From positions 310,001-374,000 of the forward strand of contig JADJYJ010000008.1 in assembly GCA_016719785.1 (NCBI GenBank): 64,000 bases of DNA. Reading direction: 5' to 3'. The first letter of the stretch is position 1; the number at the start of each line of letters is the position of its first letter. The DNA is from Candidatus Amarolinea dominans. GTDB taxonomy: Bacteria > Chloroflexota > Anaerolineae > SSC4 > Amarolineaceae. Under the pieces are notes generated by a model that saw only the letters and a list, made by a program, of their open reading frames with translations, was not told where the DNA came from and did not search any database. Shown one piece after another: positions 42,278 to 52,139 of the stretch. The position numbers and the translations under genes are program-made.

Positions 42278-43372
42278 TACGTGGGACCGTCGCAAAACTT
42301 CGTCTACGCGGACGTAGATGGCAATATCGGCTACTACGGCCCCGGCCGCATCCCCATCCGGGCGCAAGGGAACGGCTTCATGCCGGCGCCGGGCTGGAAT
42401 GATGAGTACGCCTGGACCGGTTTCATTCCGTTCGATGAACTGCCGCACGATTTCAACCCGGCCAGCGGCTTCATCGTCACCGCCAACAACAAGGTCGTGC
42501 CGGACGCCTACCCCTACTTCCTGGCCACCGATTGGGCGCCGCCCTACCGCGCCACCCGCATCGTGCAGATGATCGAGGCCAAAGCCAAACTGTCGCCCGA
42601 CGACATCGCGGCCATGCATGCTGATCAGCTCTCGCTGCAGGCGCTGGAGCTGCTGTCGTTCTTCCTGCAAACGCCCACGCAGACGCCGCAAGAGGCGCAG
42701 GCGCTCGACCTGCTCAAGAACTGGGACGGCGTCATGCGTCAGGATAGCGCGGCCGCGGCCATCTACGCCGCCTGGCTGCTGCACTTGCAGCCGGCGCTCG
42801 TGCAGGATGACCTGGGCAAGACGCTGGGCGCGGACTACCTCTCCAGCTTCCACCCCACCTACCTGCTGCAGACTCTGGGCCAGGCCAACAGCCCGTGGTG
42901 CGACAACGTGCTGACGCCGGGCAACGAGGATTGCCGCACGACGCAGCATGTGGCCCTGCAGGCCGCGCTCAAGGATCTGACGGAGCGCATGGGCAGCGAC
43001 GACCTGAAGAACTGGCGCTGGGACAAGATACACTTCACCGAATTCCCGCACAATCCGTTCGACCAGGTCAGCGCGCTGAAGAACATCTTCAGCCGCCAAA
43101 TCCCGAATGGCGGCGACGGCTCCACCGTGGACGTCGCGCCCTTCCGCGCCAGCAAACCCTATGCGCAGCGCCATGTGCCATCCTACCGGCATATCAGCGA
43201 CCTGAGCGACTGGAACAGCAGCCGCTTCATGCACACCACGGGTCAGTCTGGCAACGTGTTGAGCAGTCACTACGACGATTTGATCGCCCGTTGGCAAAAA
43301 GTGGAGTACCTGCCCATGCGCTTCGACCGCGACCAGGTCAAGGCGGTGAGCACGTTGAGGCTGCAGCCGTAG
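42278..43372 (+). CDS. Penicillin-acylase-family amidase, C-terminal part (next frame)
   Basis: This frame resumes the beta chain at YVGPSQNFVYADVDGNIGYY, the strongly conserved block of the family that normally follows directly on the preceding frame, and ends with LSSHYDDLIARWQKVEYLPMRF, the normal C-terminus. Removing one C at 42276-42277 restores a single protein of about 780 residues. The clean reading on both sides argues for a sequencing error or a very recent mutation. Confidence 0.9.
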   Translation, partial: YVGPSQNFVYADVDGNIGYYGPGRIPIRAQGNGFMPAPGWNDEYAWTGFIPFDELPHDFNPASGFIVTANNKVVPDAYPYFLATDWAPPYRATRIVQMIEAKAKLSPDDIAAMHADQLSLQALELLSFFLQTPTQTPQEAQALDLLKNWDGVMRQDSAAAAIYAAWLLHLQPALVQDDLGKTLGADYLSSFHPTYLLQTLGQANSPWCDNVLTPGNEDCRTTQHVALQAALKDLTERMGSDDLKNWRWDKIHFTEFPHNPFDQVSALKNIFSRQIPNGGDGSTVDVAPFRASKPYAQRHVPSYRHISDLSDWNSSRFMHTTGQSGNVLSSHYDDLIARWQKVEYLPMRFDRDQVKAVSTLRLQP

Positions 43373-43380
43373 GGGAGAGG

Positions 43381-43509
43381 CCTCACCTCATCCCCCGGCC
43401 CCTTCTCCTCTCCGCACAGCGGAGAGGAGAAGGGGGGAAGAGGGCCTCACCTCATCCCCCGGCCCCTTCTCCTCTCCGCACGGCGGGAGAGGAGAAGGGG
43501 GGAAGAGGG
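43381..43509. repeat. Two tandem copies (64-bp period) of a palindromic CCTCAC...GGCCCC element
   Basis: Copies start at 43381 and 43445. Each has a left half (CCTCACCTCATCCCCCGGCC) and a stem CTTCTCCTCTCCGC / GCGGAGAGGAGAAG, then GGGGGGAAGAGGG. The same element, in related form, sits inside the restriction gene at 59113-59152 and 59840-59902. The rest of the gap up to 43666 holds 8-bp repeats (TTGGCGTC/TTGGCGTT, 43528-43582) and the hairpin GTCACGCC-GGA-GGCGTGAC at 43619-43637; there is no gene. Confidence 0.85.
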
Positions 43510-43666
43510 CACACGGGTCATCACTCTTGGCGTCTTAGCGTCTTGGCGTTAAGAGTCTTGGCGTCTTGGCGTTAAGAGTCTTCCCATCAGGAAACTGTGC
43601 TCTATCGCCGACAGCGTCGTCACGCCGGAGGCGTGACCTACGGGTGGCGGGGGTGCTGTTTTTAGG

Positions 43667-44368
43667 TCAGCCTTGACCGGGAGCGGCGCCAGCCGGTGGC
43701 AGCCAGACGGTGAAAGCGCTGCCCTGCCCCACCTGACTCGCCAGCGTGATCTGGCCCCCCTGGCGCTGCATGATCTCACGGCAGATTGCCAGTCCCAAGC
43801 CGGTGCCGGGGACGTTGCGCTGCCGTGCGGCGGCGCCGCGATAGAAGCGCTCGAAGATGTGCGTCTGGTCTTCGGGGGTGATACCCGGCCCGGTATCCCC
43901 CACCGTCAGGGTGACCCAGGGGCGACCGTCCTTTTGTTGCAGCGCACTGCTCAGGATGATGCTGCCCCCCGCCGGTGTGTAGTTCACCGCGTTGGCGATC
44001 AAATTGGTCAATACCTGCATCAGGCGGTTGGTGTCGGCCAGCGCCGGGGGCAATTGCGGCTGAGGCAGGACCTCCAGCGTCAGACCGGCCTGCCTGATCA
44101 ACACCTCCCGCGCATCCACCAGCGTTACCATGACCCGGTTGACATCCACGTCCGTCAGGTTGATGCGATTCCTGCCCTGGTCCAGCCACGAGATGTCCAG
44201 CAGATCCGCGATGAGGCGTGCCAGGTGATCCGTTTCGCTCTGCAGCGTGGTCATGTAGTGCGCATGCCTCTCCGGCTTGCCGCGCTCCAGCAGGTGCAGA
44301 TGGGTCTTGATGTTGGTCAAGGGCGTGCGCAGCTCGTGTGAAACGTTGGCAATGAACTGGCTCTTGGC
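43667..44368 (-). CDS. Sensor histidine kinase, C-terminal catalytic part (next frame)
   Basis: Continues the kinase that starts at 47142 after a one-base deletion near 44369. Restoring the base gives AKSQFIANVSHELRTPLTN, the HisKA box with its phosphorylated His. The HATPase domain follows: N box QVLTNLIANAVNY, G1 VGDTGPGI, F box IFERFYRG and G2 GTGLGLAICREI. The C-terminus FTVWLPPAGA is normal. This domain would autophosphorylate in response to the upstream PAS and GAF sensors. A later ATG-initiated frame from 44320 would lack the His box. Confidence 0.9.
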   Translation of the reverse strand, partial: AKSQFIANVSHELRTPLTNIKTHLHLLERGKPERHAHYMTTLQSETDHLARLIADLLDISWLDQGRNRINLTDVDVNRVMVTLVDAREVLIRQAGLTLEVLPQPQLPPALADTNRLMQVLTNLIANAVNYTPAGGSIILSSALQQKDGRPWVTLTVGDTGPGITPEDQTHIFERFYRGAAARQRNVPGTGLGLAICREIMQRQGGQITLASQVGQGSAFTVWLPPAGAAPGQG

Positions 44369-47142
44369 TGATCCAGCTCTTTGAGCCGCTCGTTGGCGTC
44401 CTGCAGCCGGGTGGCCGCCTCCGAAAGCTCGGCCGTGCGTTCGGCCACGCGCTGCTCCAGCACGGCGTTGAGCTGGCGGATTTCATCCGCGGCCCGTTTG
44501 CGCTCGGTGATGTCTTCCAGGCTGCCCTCGGCGAAGTGGATACCGTCAACCTCGTCGCGGACCGCGTGCGCCGTGTCTCGCGCCCAGATGATCCGGCCGT
44601 CGCGACGGCGCAACTGGATCTCGTCCTGGCGTATGACGTTTTCTTGCGCCAGCCGCGCCTTCTGCCGCACGCGCCGGTCAGGGTCCAGGAAAAGGTCGGC
44701 GGCATTGACCTCCAGCAGCGCCCCTGGGGCGGGGTAGCCCAACATCTCCGAGAGGGCCTGGTTGGCGGCGAGGATGCGGCCATCCGGCGTCGTGCGGTAA
44801 AGGCCGATCGGCACCCCTTCGAACAGGCTGCGATAGCGGTGCTCGCTCTCGATCAGCGCGGCTTCGGCTCGCTTGCGTTCCGCAATCTCTTGCTGGGCCT
44901 GCTGATAGAGCCGGGCGTTCTGAATCGCCACGCCGATTTGGGCCGCCACCGTTTCGAGTACGCGCTGATCGTTTTCGCTGTAGGCCGCCGGCCGTGGAGA
45001 TTCGACATTGATCACCCCAAGGACGGCATCGCCCACCCGTATCGGCACGCAGAGTTCCGAGCGATTGTTTTCCCACAGGGCAAAGTAGCGTGGATCCGCG
45101 GGCGCATCGTCCAGCCGCACGCTCTGCCCGTGTTGCGCCACCCACCCCGTGATTCCCTGTCCGATCTGGGTTTCCCTTGCGGCCAGGTGTGCCTCGTCCG
45201 CGGCCATGATTTCGATCTCCCTGTCCTGGTTGATAACCGCAAACGGCGTCAGCACGCCGCGGGACGGGTCAATCAGCAGCACACCGCCATAGTCATAGCC
45301 CAGCATGTTTTCCAGAATGTGAACCAGGTGCTGCGCGAGTTCCTCGGGCGTCCGCAGATGCAACAAATCTTGCCCGGTGCGATGGACGGCGGTCAACTCC
45401 TGCACGCGGCGGCGCGCATCCTCGAACAGGCGGGCGTTCTCGATAATCAGGGCAGCAGAGGCGGCGAACCGGGTGAGCAGATTCAGCTCCTCATCAGAAA
45501 ATGCGGCCGGGCGCGTGGCATCGAGCGTGAGAACGCCTATGACGCGTTTCTGGATGACGAGCGGCGCCGCGATGGCGCTCTGGATGTCGAACGCTTCTTC
45601 GATGTCGCCGTCGTAACGGGTTGCGGGATCGGTGCGGGCGTCGGTGATGAGCAGCGGTTTTTGTTCGCGAGCCGTGAGCGCCGCGTAGCCCGAATCGCTG
45701 GCAAACGAAAAGTGATACAAGCGTGGATCGCTATAGCCGCTCAGCGCGCGAATGCGCAAACGGCCATCGGGTTCCACCAGCAAGACGCTGCCCTTCTCCG
45801 CAGCGGGAATGGCATGGCGGGCAGCCAGGAGCAGCCGTTCCAGCAGGGGTTGCAGCTCGGGCGTTTCACCCACGGCCTGCGCCAGCATGGCCTGCGCTTC
45901 CAGTTCGCGTTCGCGCTGTTTGCGTTCGGTGATGTCGCGTGAGTGGATCACGGCGATTGTCTGACCCGACTCGTCCACCAGGCTGCGTCCAAGCGCCTCC
46001 AACGTGCGCCACGAGCCGTCTTTGTGCCGACAACGCAGCTCGACCGCCTCGCTGACGACGCCGAAATTGGAAAGCCCGCGCCTGAAAACATCCAAAGCCC
46101 GTGGCAGGTCATCCGGGTGAACAAGCTCGAAGGTGTTTGTGCCCATCAGTTCTTGCTGTTGGTAGCCGAGCACTCGCTCAACGGCAGGACTCCCATAGCG
46201 AATGGTTCCGTCTTGGTCCAGAACGGTGATGATATCGGAAGCGTTCTCGATCAGTACGCGGAAGTGCTCTTCGCTGCGACGGAGCGCGTCTTGCGCCTGT
46301 TTGCGCTCAGTGACATCGCGCACGATGAACACCGTGTCGCCCTTCTCATCGGCCACGACGCGCGCCTCGAAGTCCGCGCTGCCGCTTCGCAATTCCAACT
46401 GATACTCGATGGTCTGCACCCCGCCGCTGCTGGCCGCGCTTTCGATGGCATCCATGCATGATTTTGCCGCCTGCGGCGGGAGCACTTCGCTCCATGTCTT
46501 ACCGAGAAAGACTGCGGGCGGGACATACAGGGCGGACTCGTGTTCCGCCTTGTAATCCCAGATGACGCCGTCGCGATGGGTGCGAAACATCAGATCGGGA
46601 AGGGCATCCAGCAGGGTGCGGTTGCACCGCTCGCTCTCTGCCAGCGCACGGTTGGTCTTTTCCAGTTCGAGGATTTTGGCTTCGAGTTTGCGCACCAGGG
46701 CTTCGTTGTACAGCCGGTAGAAAGTCGCATCCTCGGTCAGCGGCGACTGCGGTGCAGTCAATTGCGCACTTTCCTGTGCGTGCAGCACCTCATGCACCAT
46801 GCTAATGAGCTGGTCGTTCTCCACGGGCTTGAAGAGGAAGCGCGCCGCGCCCAACTGCCGCGCCAGCGCCGCGTCACGCGGATCGGTGTAGGTGCCGGTA
46901 TAGAACACAAAGGGAATAGCGCGCAACTGCTCGTCGCGCTTGCACTCGCGGCACAGTGCAAAGCCGTCCATCTGGGGCATGAGGATGTCGGAGATGATCA
47001 GGTTGGGGCGGGCGCGGCGGGCCAACGCCAACGCTTCTACGCCGTTGCCGGCCTCCAACACCGCATAACCGGACGCAGTCAGCAGCACCCGGAGCAGGTA
47101 ACGATTTTGCTCGTTATCGTCAACGATCAGAATGACGCTCAT
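44369..47142 (-). CDS. Hybrid sensor: receiver-PAS-PAS-GAF-GAF-PAS part of a histidine kinase
   Basis: About 925 residues. An N-terminal receiver domain (ILIVDDNEQNRYLLRVLL, phospho-acceptor Asp52 in SDILMPQMDG) is followed by two PAS domains, each ending in DVTERK or DITERK, two GAF domains (about 410-565 and 570-730), a third PAS domain ending in DITERKRAADEI, and a coiled coil leading to the His box. Having the receiver first means that another kinase may feed into this sensor. The frame then runs off into ASSLPTFHTSCARP and stops at 44317; the correct reading continues in the next frame. Soluble: no transmembrane segment is seen. GAGGTG precedes the ATG, and a strong promoter lies at 47203-47231. 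No cognate response regulator is adjacent. Confidence 0.92.
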
Positions 47143-47202
47143 TCACACCTCACTTCCTGCTCACCGATTCGTTCGGAAGATGGCTGGACAGACAGTGAAT
47201 TG

Positions 47203-47231
47203 ACTATACACTCCTTCGTGTGCCCTGTCAA
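47203..47231 (-). promoter_or_regulatory. Promoter of the hybrid sensor kinase
   Basis: Near-consensus on the minus strand: TTGACA (47226-47231), 17-bp spacer, TATAGT (47203-47208). Confidence 0.75.
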
Positions 47232-47309
47232 TTCCATAAATGAATGACTTGTCAGCCCACGCAGCCTAACCCGGGCGGGTCGAGAGTATTCAGTTGGGCT
47301 TGTGTTCTA

Positions 47310-47398
47310 AGGAATGAGAATTAAATAAGTGTCCGCTTTGGTGCTGTCTGTATGCTCAGAATTTGCTCGGAACTGGACAGTTAAAAATTCTCATTCCT
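47310..47398. mobile_element. MITE-like element (89 bp) with ~25-bp terminal inverted repeats
   Basis: The left end AGGAATGAGAATT-AAA-TAAGTGTCC and the right end, read in reverse complement, AGGAATGAGAATT-TTT-TAACTGTCC agree at 21 of 25 positions. Only about 40 bp lie between them and nothing is encoded. The ends resemble those of a DDE transposon whose transposase would act in trans; the parent is not in the window. No clear target duplication is seen. Confidence 0.55.
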
Positions 47399-47473
47399 GA
47401 GCGAGCACACCGTTGACAATGACACCGGGAAGTGCCATAATGATGAGCGAGCAACCGATCCGCCCGGTGTACC

Positions 47474-47590
47474 ATGCAAGACCCTACGCCGGGTTATGCC
47501 TGGGGTGTTGCCGTGGCCGGCAGCCTGGCTTACGCCGCTGACGGCGTAGGCGGATTGTTGATCTTCGACGTGAGCGACCCGACGCATTAG
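47474..47590 (+). pseudogene. Remnant of an LVIVD-repeat protein
   Basis: A 38-codon frame contains GVAVAGSLAYAADGVGGL followed by LIFDVSDPTH, which is one blade of the LVIVD beta-propeller repeat (VAVxGxxAYVADGxxGLxIxDVSDP). It has no ribosome site and no further blades, so it is a fragment of a longer secreted protein. It lies next to the MITE-like element, which may explain the truncation. Confidence 0.6.
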
Positions 47591-47657
47591 GGCAGGAGGC
47601 GGTCTGTGGTTTTGATCTGGGCCGCCTCCCTTAGCCGGGGATTAGCCGGGAGCATGA

Positions 47658-47687
47658 TTGGTCAATGCGCCATGAATGCGCTAAAAT
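47658..47687 (+). promoter_or_regulatory. Possible promoter of the small YRRR/EEDDW gene
   Basis: TTGGTC (47658-47663), 18-bp spacer and TAAAAT (47682-47687), about 70 bp before the ATG at 47759. Confidence 0.4.
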
Positions 47688-47758
47688 GACAGCTGCTTGT
47701 GTAGGACGCACGCCGGAAGAATGAACCGTGAAGTTCTTCGAAGCAAAGGATTCTGTTT

Positions 47759-48077
47759 ATGGCACTTGCAATTTCTTCGACCGTCGTACTGGACAAAGTC
47801 GCGACGACTCTGGTTGCACAACAACGCTACACCACGATTGAGGAAGCCTTGTGGGAACTGGCATTGTCGGCTGTGCGCCAAGTTAGTCTATTATCGGCGT
47901 CGCGTACGTAGACTCGAACGTAAACACGGGATGGAATTCGAGCAGTTTACAGCCCACTTGCAGAACCGAGCTACACCGACTGAAGAGGACGATTGGCTGG
48001 CCTGGCGCTCAGCGTACAGAATGCTCCTTGACTGGCAGAAAGCCTACCAGGATCTATTGTATGCCCGCGCTCATTGA
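47759..48077 (+). CDS. Small conserved protein, probable antitoxin-type, broken by a one-base shift
   Basis: From ATG 47759 (AAAGGA upstream) the frame gives SSTVVLDKVATTLVAQQRY and TTIEEALWELALSAVR, then stops at 47911. From about 47875 the next frame gives KLVYYRRRVRRLERKHGMEF, FEQFTAHLQNRATPTEEDDW and WRSAYRMLLDWQKAYQDLL and ends at 48077. Joined, they form one about 105-residue helical protein of a type I recognise from cyanobacteria and Chloroflexota, often small and paired with a following gene. I infer an antitoxin-like role but cannot name the family. A diverged copy of its last 15 codons recurs after the sulfatase at 49862. Confidence 0.6.
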
Positions 48078-48111
48078 TGATCTGCTGAACATCCTACTTG
48101 GAGGTATCCTG

Positions 48112-49854
48112 TTGGCATACAGGACGATTCTGTTCATACTCGCGCTGCTGGTTGGCAGTGTTATGCCTGTGCCGACCGTGTCGCCCGCTGGGCTGCGGGA
48201 TGCCAGCCCCGTGACGGCCCGGGTAGCGCAACCACTTGGGCTGCCCAACATCGTGTTCATCCTGGCCGATGATCTCGATCTCGATCTGGATACTGTGACT
48301 ACCATGCCGCACCTGCAGGCGCTGTTGGCAGGGCAAGGCATCACCTTTACCCACTTCTTCGTCAACGCCTCCATCTGCTGCCCCTCGCGTGCGTCCCTGC
48401 TGCGTGGTCAGTACGTACACAACCACGGCGTCTACACCAACGGGCCGCCGCCGACCGGTGGTTTCGAGACCTTCCGTGATTTGGGTCTGGAAAACGACAC
48501 CATCGCCACGCGCCTGCAAGACGTCGGTTATCGCACCGCCCTGTTTGGCAAATATCTCAATCGCTATCCGTATGGCAGCCCGTCAAACTACATCCCGCCG
48601 GGGTGGGGCGAATGGTACAGCCCGTCCCCCACCGCGCCCGGCTACAATCAGTTCAACTATACGCTGAACGAAAATGGCACGCTGGTCGCCTATGGCAGCG
48701 ATCCGGCAGATTATCTGCAGGATGTGCTGACCACCCAAGCGCTGAGTTTCATCACCCGCACCGTCACCAGCGGAGAGCCTTTCTTTGCCTATTTCTCGTC
48801 ATTCTCCCCGCACACGCCATCCACGCCCGCGCCGCGGCACACCACGCTCTTCACCGACACGCTGGCGCCGCGCCCGCCGTCGTTCAACGAACTCGACGTC
48901 AGCGATAAGCCACAGTGGATTCAGAACCTGCCCCTGCTGACGCCTGAGGAGGTGCAGCAGATTGACGACCAGTACCGCCTGTGGTTGCAGTCCATGCAGG
49001 CGGTTGATGAAACCATCGCCGCCCTGGTCGAAACCCTGGAAGCGACCGGGCAATTGAACAACACCTACATCTTCTTCACCAGCGACAACGGCTACCACAT
49101 GGGTCAACACCGCTTGCTGCCCGGCAAATACCTGGGCTATGAGGAAGATATCCACGTACCCTTGTTCGTGCGCGGCCCGCAGGCGCCGATCAGCCAAACC
49201 GTACCTTACCTGGCGAGTATCGTAGACCTGGCGCCGACCCTGGCCGACATTGCCGGGATTGAAACCCCAGCGTACACAGACGGACGTTCCCTGCTGCCAT
49301 TGCTGGGTGGGAGTCCGCCCGCGGCCTGGCGGCAGGCTTTGCTGTTCGAGCAGTATGTGGGCGATCATCATGGGTTGCGTGATCCCCTGGGCGAGCCACC
49401 CGATCCTTTCGACTCGCCGCGCTTTCAGAGCGCCCCGCTGTTCTACAGCGGCCTGCGCACGGCAGACCTGAAATACATCGAGTATGATACCGGCGAGCGC
49501 GAGCTGTACAACCTGGCGAATGATCCCTTCGAGTTGGAGAATCTAGCCGCCAGCGCCGACCCGACCACCCTGGCCCAGTTGGCCGCGTGGTTGTCTCTAT
49601 TGAAGGGGTGCGCCGCGGACACCTGCCGCAGCCTGGAGATGCGGCCTCCACCCCCGCCACCCATCTGCGCGGAGCTGGACTTCGACCACAGCGGCAGTGT
49701 GACGGTGATTGATGTCGCACAGGTAGCGGCGCATTGGGGTGAAACGCCGCAGACGCCAGCCTGGGACCCGCGCTACGACCTGGACGACAACCTGGTGATA
49801 GATGCGGCCGACATGGCCGTCATCGCCGCGCGCTGGGGAGAAATCTGCCCGTAG
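48112..49854 (+). CDS. Secreted sulfatase with dockerin-like C-terminal EF-hands
   Basis: A 580-residue type I sulfatase. The formylglycine motif is CCPSR (Cys89 is the residue to be oxidised), the metal site begins with ADD (52-54), and the family pattern TSDNGYHMGQHRLLPGKYLGYEEDIHVPLFVRGP is complete; the relation is closest to N-acetylglucosamine-6-sulfatase-like enzymes. The C-terminal 60 residues contain two Ca-loops (DFDHSGSVTVIDVAQ and DLDDNLVIDAADMA) like a dockerin. The frame is open to 48028, but the best start is TTG at 48112 with GGAGG 7 nt before it, giving a clean signal peptide (YRTILFILALLVGSVMPV). It would desulfate extracellular glycans. Activation needs a formylglycine-generating or anaerobic sulfatase-maturing enzyme, not found here as a stand-alone gene. 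Confidence 0.9.
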   Translation: MAYRTILFILALLVGSVMPVPTVSPAGLRDASPVTARVAQPLGLPNIVFILADDLDLDLDTVTTMPHLQALLAGQGITFTHFFVNASICCPSRASLLRGQYVHNHGVYTNGPPPTGGFETFRDLGLENDTIATRLQDVGYRTALFGKYLNRYPYGSPSNYIPPGWGEWYSPSPTAPGYNQFNYTLNENGTLVAYGSDPADYLQDVLTTQALSFITRTVTSGEPFFAYFSSFSPHTPSTPAPRHTTLFTDTLAPRPPSFNELDVSDKPQWIQNLPLLTPEEVQQIDDQYRLWLQSMQAVDETIAALVETLEATGQLNNTYIFFTSDNGYHMGQHRLLPGKYLGYEEDIHVPLFVRGPQAPISQTVPYLASIVDLAPTLADIAGIETPAYTDGRSLLPLLGGSPPAAWRQALLFEQYVGDHHGLRDPLGEPPDPFDSPRFQSAPLFYSGLRTADLKYIEYDTGERELYNLANDPFELENLAASADPTTLAQLAAWLSLLKGCAADTCRSLEMRPPPPPPICAELDFDHSGSVTVIDVAQVAAHWGETPQTPAWDPRYDLDDNLVIDAADMAVIAARWGEICP

Positions 49855-49861
49855 CCAAGTA

Positions 49862-49912
49862 GAAGACCTACCAGGATTTGCTGCATGCTCGCCCTCATCG
49901 AGAATCTGCTTC
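49862..49912 (+). repeat. Diverged copy of the small-gene tail, flanking the sulfatase
   Basis: This segment matches 48036-48088 at roughly three of four bases and encodes KTYQDLLHARPH, against KAYQDLLYARAH in the intact tail; most differences are at third codon positions. The two copies lie on either side of the sulfatase gene in the same orientation. This is consistent with two related small genes, one of which was reduced to its 3' end. Confidence 0.6.
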
Positions 49913-49921
49913 GCACTTTCC

Positions 49922-51094
49922 TCAATACGTGACCATTGGGCTGCGATTGTAGAGCAGCGAGTGCTGTGAGTCCAACAGCGGATGCTCGCTATCGGGCTTG
50001 ACCCAGGTGTAGGCGCCGTCCGGGTTGAGTTGACGCGCCTTGACGGTGTCGGCCAGGCAGAGATCGAGGATTTGCTGGCGGATGACCGTCTTGATGGTCG
50101 GATCTTCGACGGGAAAGAGCGTCTCTACGCGGCGATCGAGGTTGCGCTGCATCAAGTCGGCGCTGCTCAGGTAGATCAGTTCGTCGCCGTTGTTGCGCGC
50201 GTAGTAGATGCGGCTGTGCTCCAGAAAGCGGCCGACGATGCTGATGACGCGGATATTCTCGCTGACGCCGGGCAGGCCGGGCCGAATGCAGCAGATGCCG
50301 CGCACGATCAAGTTCACGCGCACGCCGGCCTGTGAAGCCCGGTAGAGGTCTTCGATCATGGCCGGATCGAGCAGCGAATTGACCTTGAAAATGAGAAGCC
50401 CATCCTTACCATACTTGATCTCGTTACGAATCATGTCGTGGATGGTGTCGCGCAAGGATACCGGCGCCACGCCCAGTTTGCGGTAGGACTTCGGATTGGA
50501 AAAACCGGTCAGGAAATTGAAGATGTCGGAGACATCCGAGGCAATGTCCTCACGACACGTCAGCAGGCCGAGGTCGGTGTAGATGCGGGCCGTGGTCGCG
50601 TTGTAGTTGCCGGTGCCCAGGTGGACATAGCGGTGGATACCGTCTCGCTCGCGGCGCACGATCAACGCCAGCTTGCAGTGCGTCTTCAAGCCCAGGACAC
50701 CGTACACCACGTGTACGCCGGAGCGTTCCAGGGCGCGCGCCCAAACGATGTTGTTCTCTTCGTCGAAGCGCGCCTTTAGCTCGACCAGGACGGCCACATG
50801 CTTGCCGTTTTCGCCCGCCTCCATCAGCGCGTTGACGATGGGCGAGCGGCTGCCCACCCGGTAAAGGGTCATCTTGATCGCCAGCACGTTGGGGTCTTCG
50901 GAGGCGGTGCGAATCAGATCAATCACGGGGGTAAAAGAGTCATAGGGATGATGCAACAGGATGTCCTGCCGCCGGATCGCGCTAAAAATGTCTTCCTCGC
51001 TGCTGAAGATGACCGGCACGGCCGCGGAAAACGGGCGGTCTTTGAGGTCGGGGCGATCCAGGCCGTGCAGTTCCATCAAGCTGGAAAGCCCCAA
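49922..51094 (-). CDS. ppk1: Polyphosphate kinase 1, C-terminal part (next frame)
   Basis: Continues PPK1 after a one-base insertion in a G5 run at 51095-51099. It carries the catalytic region: YRVGSRSPIVNALMEAGENGK, ARFDEENNIVWARALERSGVHVVYG, GLKTHCKLALIVRRE with the phosphorylated His, HLGTGNYNATTARIYTDLGL, and YLSSADLMQRNLDRRVE. The end is the normal PPK1 C-terminus. Trimming one C in the minus-strand run restores SNGPLGLSSLMELHGLDRPDLK, the expected family sequence. Frame-sense upstream of 51094 in this frame is spurious. Confidence 0.93.
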   Translation of the reverse strand: MGLSSLMELHGLDRPDLKDRPFSAAVPVIFSSEEDIFSAIRRQDILLHHPYDSFTPVIDLIRTASEDPNVLAIKMTLYRVGSRSPIVNALMEAGENGKHVAVLVELKARFDEENNIVWARALERSGVHVVYGVLGLKTHCKLALIVRRERDGIHRYVHLGTGNYNATTARIYTDLGLLTCREDIASDVSDIFNFLTGFSNPKSYRKLGVAPVSLRDTIHDMIRNEIKYGKDGLLIFKVNSLLDPAMIEDLYRASQAGVRVNLIVRGICCIRPGLPGVSENIRVISIVGRFLEHSRIYYARNNGDELIYLSSADLMQRNLDRRVETLFPVEDPTIKTVIRQQILDLCLADTVKARQLNPDGAYTWVKPDSEHPLLDSQHSLLYNRSPMVTY

Positions 51095-51099
51095 GGGGG

Positions 51100-52082
51100 C
51101 CGTTGCTGGTGTAGATCGCGCCAGGATCGAGCTGCAATTTTTCCAGCAGGGTGTTCCGTACCCGCTCCGGCATACCGGCGCCGATTTCCAAACGCACGCA
51201 GTTGCCAAAGCGGCGCTGGCGAATGCCCTGCTCGATGGTCAACAGCAGGTCGTCGGCTTCATCTTCCTGAATCTCGATGTCGGTATCGCGAATGATACGG
51301 AAAGGGTAACACGCCATGATCTCCATCCCCACGAAGAGGTCGGAGAGATTGGCGGCAATCACCTGCTCGAGCCAGACGAAAGCCATACTGCGGTGTGGAT
51401 GCGACGTGGAGCCGTCCTGCGCCCGCGTCAACGGCGCCAGTTCGTGCAGGGGAATGAGCCGCGCCAGGTTCGATGGCACCTTGACACGGGCGAAACGCTC
51501 GCCGTACTCCGGATCATTGATGAGCACCGCCAGGTTGAGGCTGAGGTTGGAGATGCGCGGAAAGGGGTGCGCAGCATCGAAGGCCAGGGGCGTGAGCACC
51601 GGGAACACCTCGCGCTCGTAGTAGGTGCGCAAGGCCGCGCGCTGGGCCGGCGTCAGATCATCGTAGTTCAGCAGGCGAATGCTCTGGCCGGCCAGTTTGG
51701 GCACCAGGTCCTCGGCCAGCACACGCGTCTGCTCGTCCAACAGCAGCAGCAGGGCTTTCCGAATCGCCTCCAACTGCTCGGTTGGAGTCATACCGTCTGG
51801 GGTGCGCTGAGTCACGCCCGCGGCAACTTGCTCACGCAGGCCCGAAATCCGAATCATGAAAAACTCGTCGAGGTTGGAGCCAAAGATGGAGAGGAACTTG
51901 ATGCGCTCCAACAGGGGCGCATCCTGATTTTGCGCCTCCTGCAGCACCCGCCGGTTGAACTCGATCCAACTCAGCTCGCGGTTGATGTAGAGCCGCGGGT
52001 CACGCAGCAATGATCCCTTCTCCGGCGCACTTTCGCTCATGGTCGCCAGCTTGAGATCAAGCGGTAATTTCTTCTTTGGCAT
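51100..52082 (-). CDS. ppk1: Polyphosphate kinase 1, N-terminal part
   Basis: PPK1 reversibly polymerises the ATP gamma-phosphate into polyphosphate. The N and head domains are seen as LYINRELSWIEFNRRVLQEA (about 31-50), SIFGSNLDEFFMIRISGL, FPVLTPLAFDAAHPFP and FVWLEQVIAANL. AGGATG lies 6 nt before the ATG. At 51095-51099 a homopolymer indel shifts the frame; the original frame continues without sense to 50982. With the correction the protein is about 715 residues, normal for PPK1. It is 57 bp downstream of the alpha/beta hydrolase gene on the same strand. Confidence 0.93.
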
Positions 52083-52139
52083 GATTCATCCTATCAATCC
52101 TGTTCGGGCTGGTGTGCAGGATGGGCAACTGCTGCGCTT

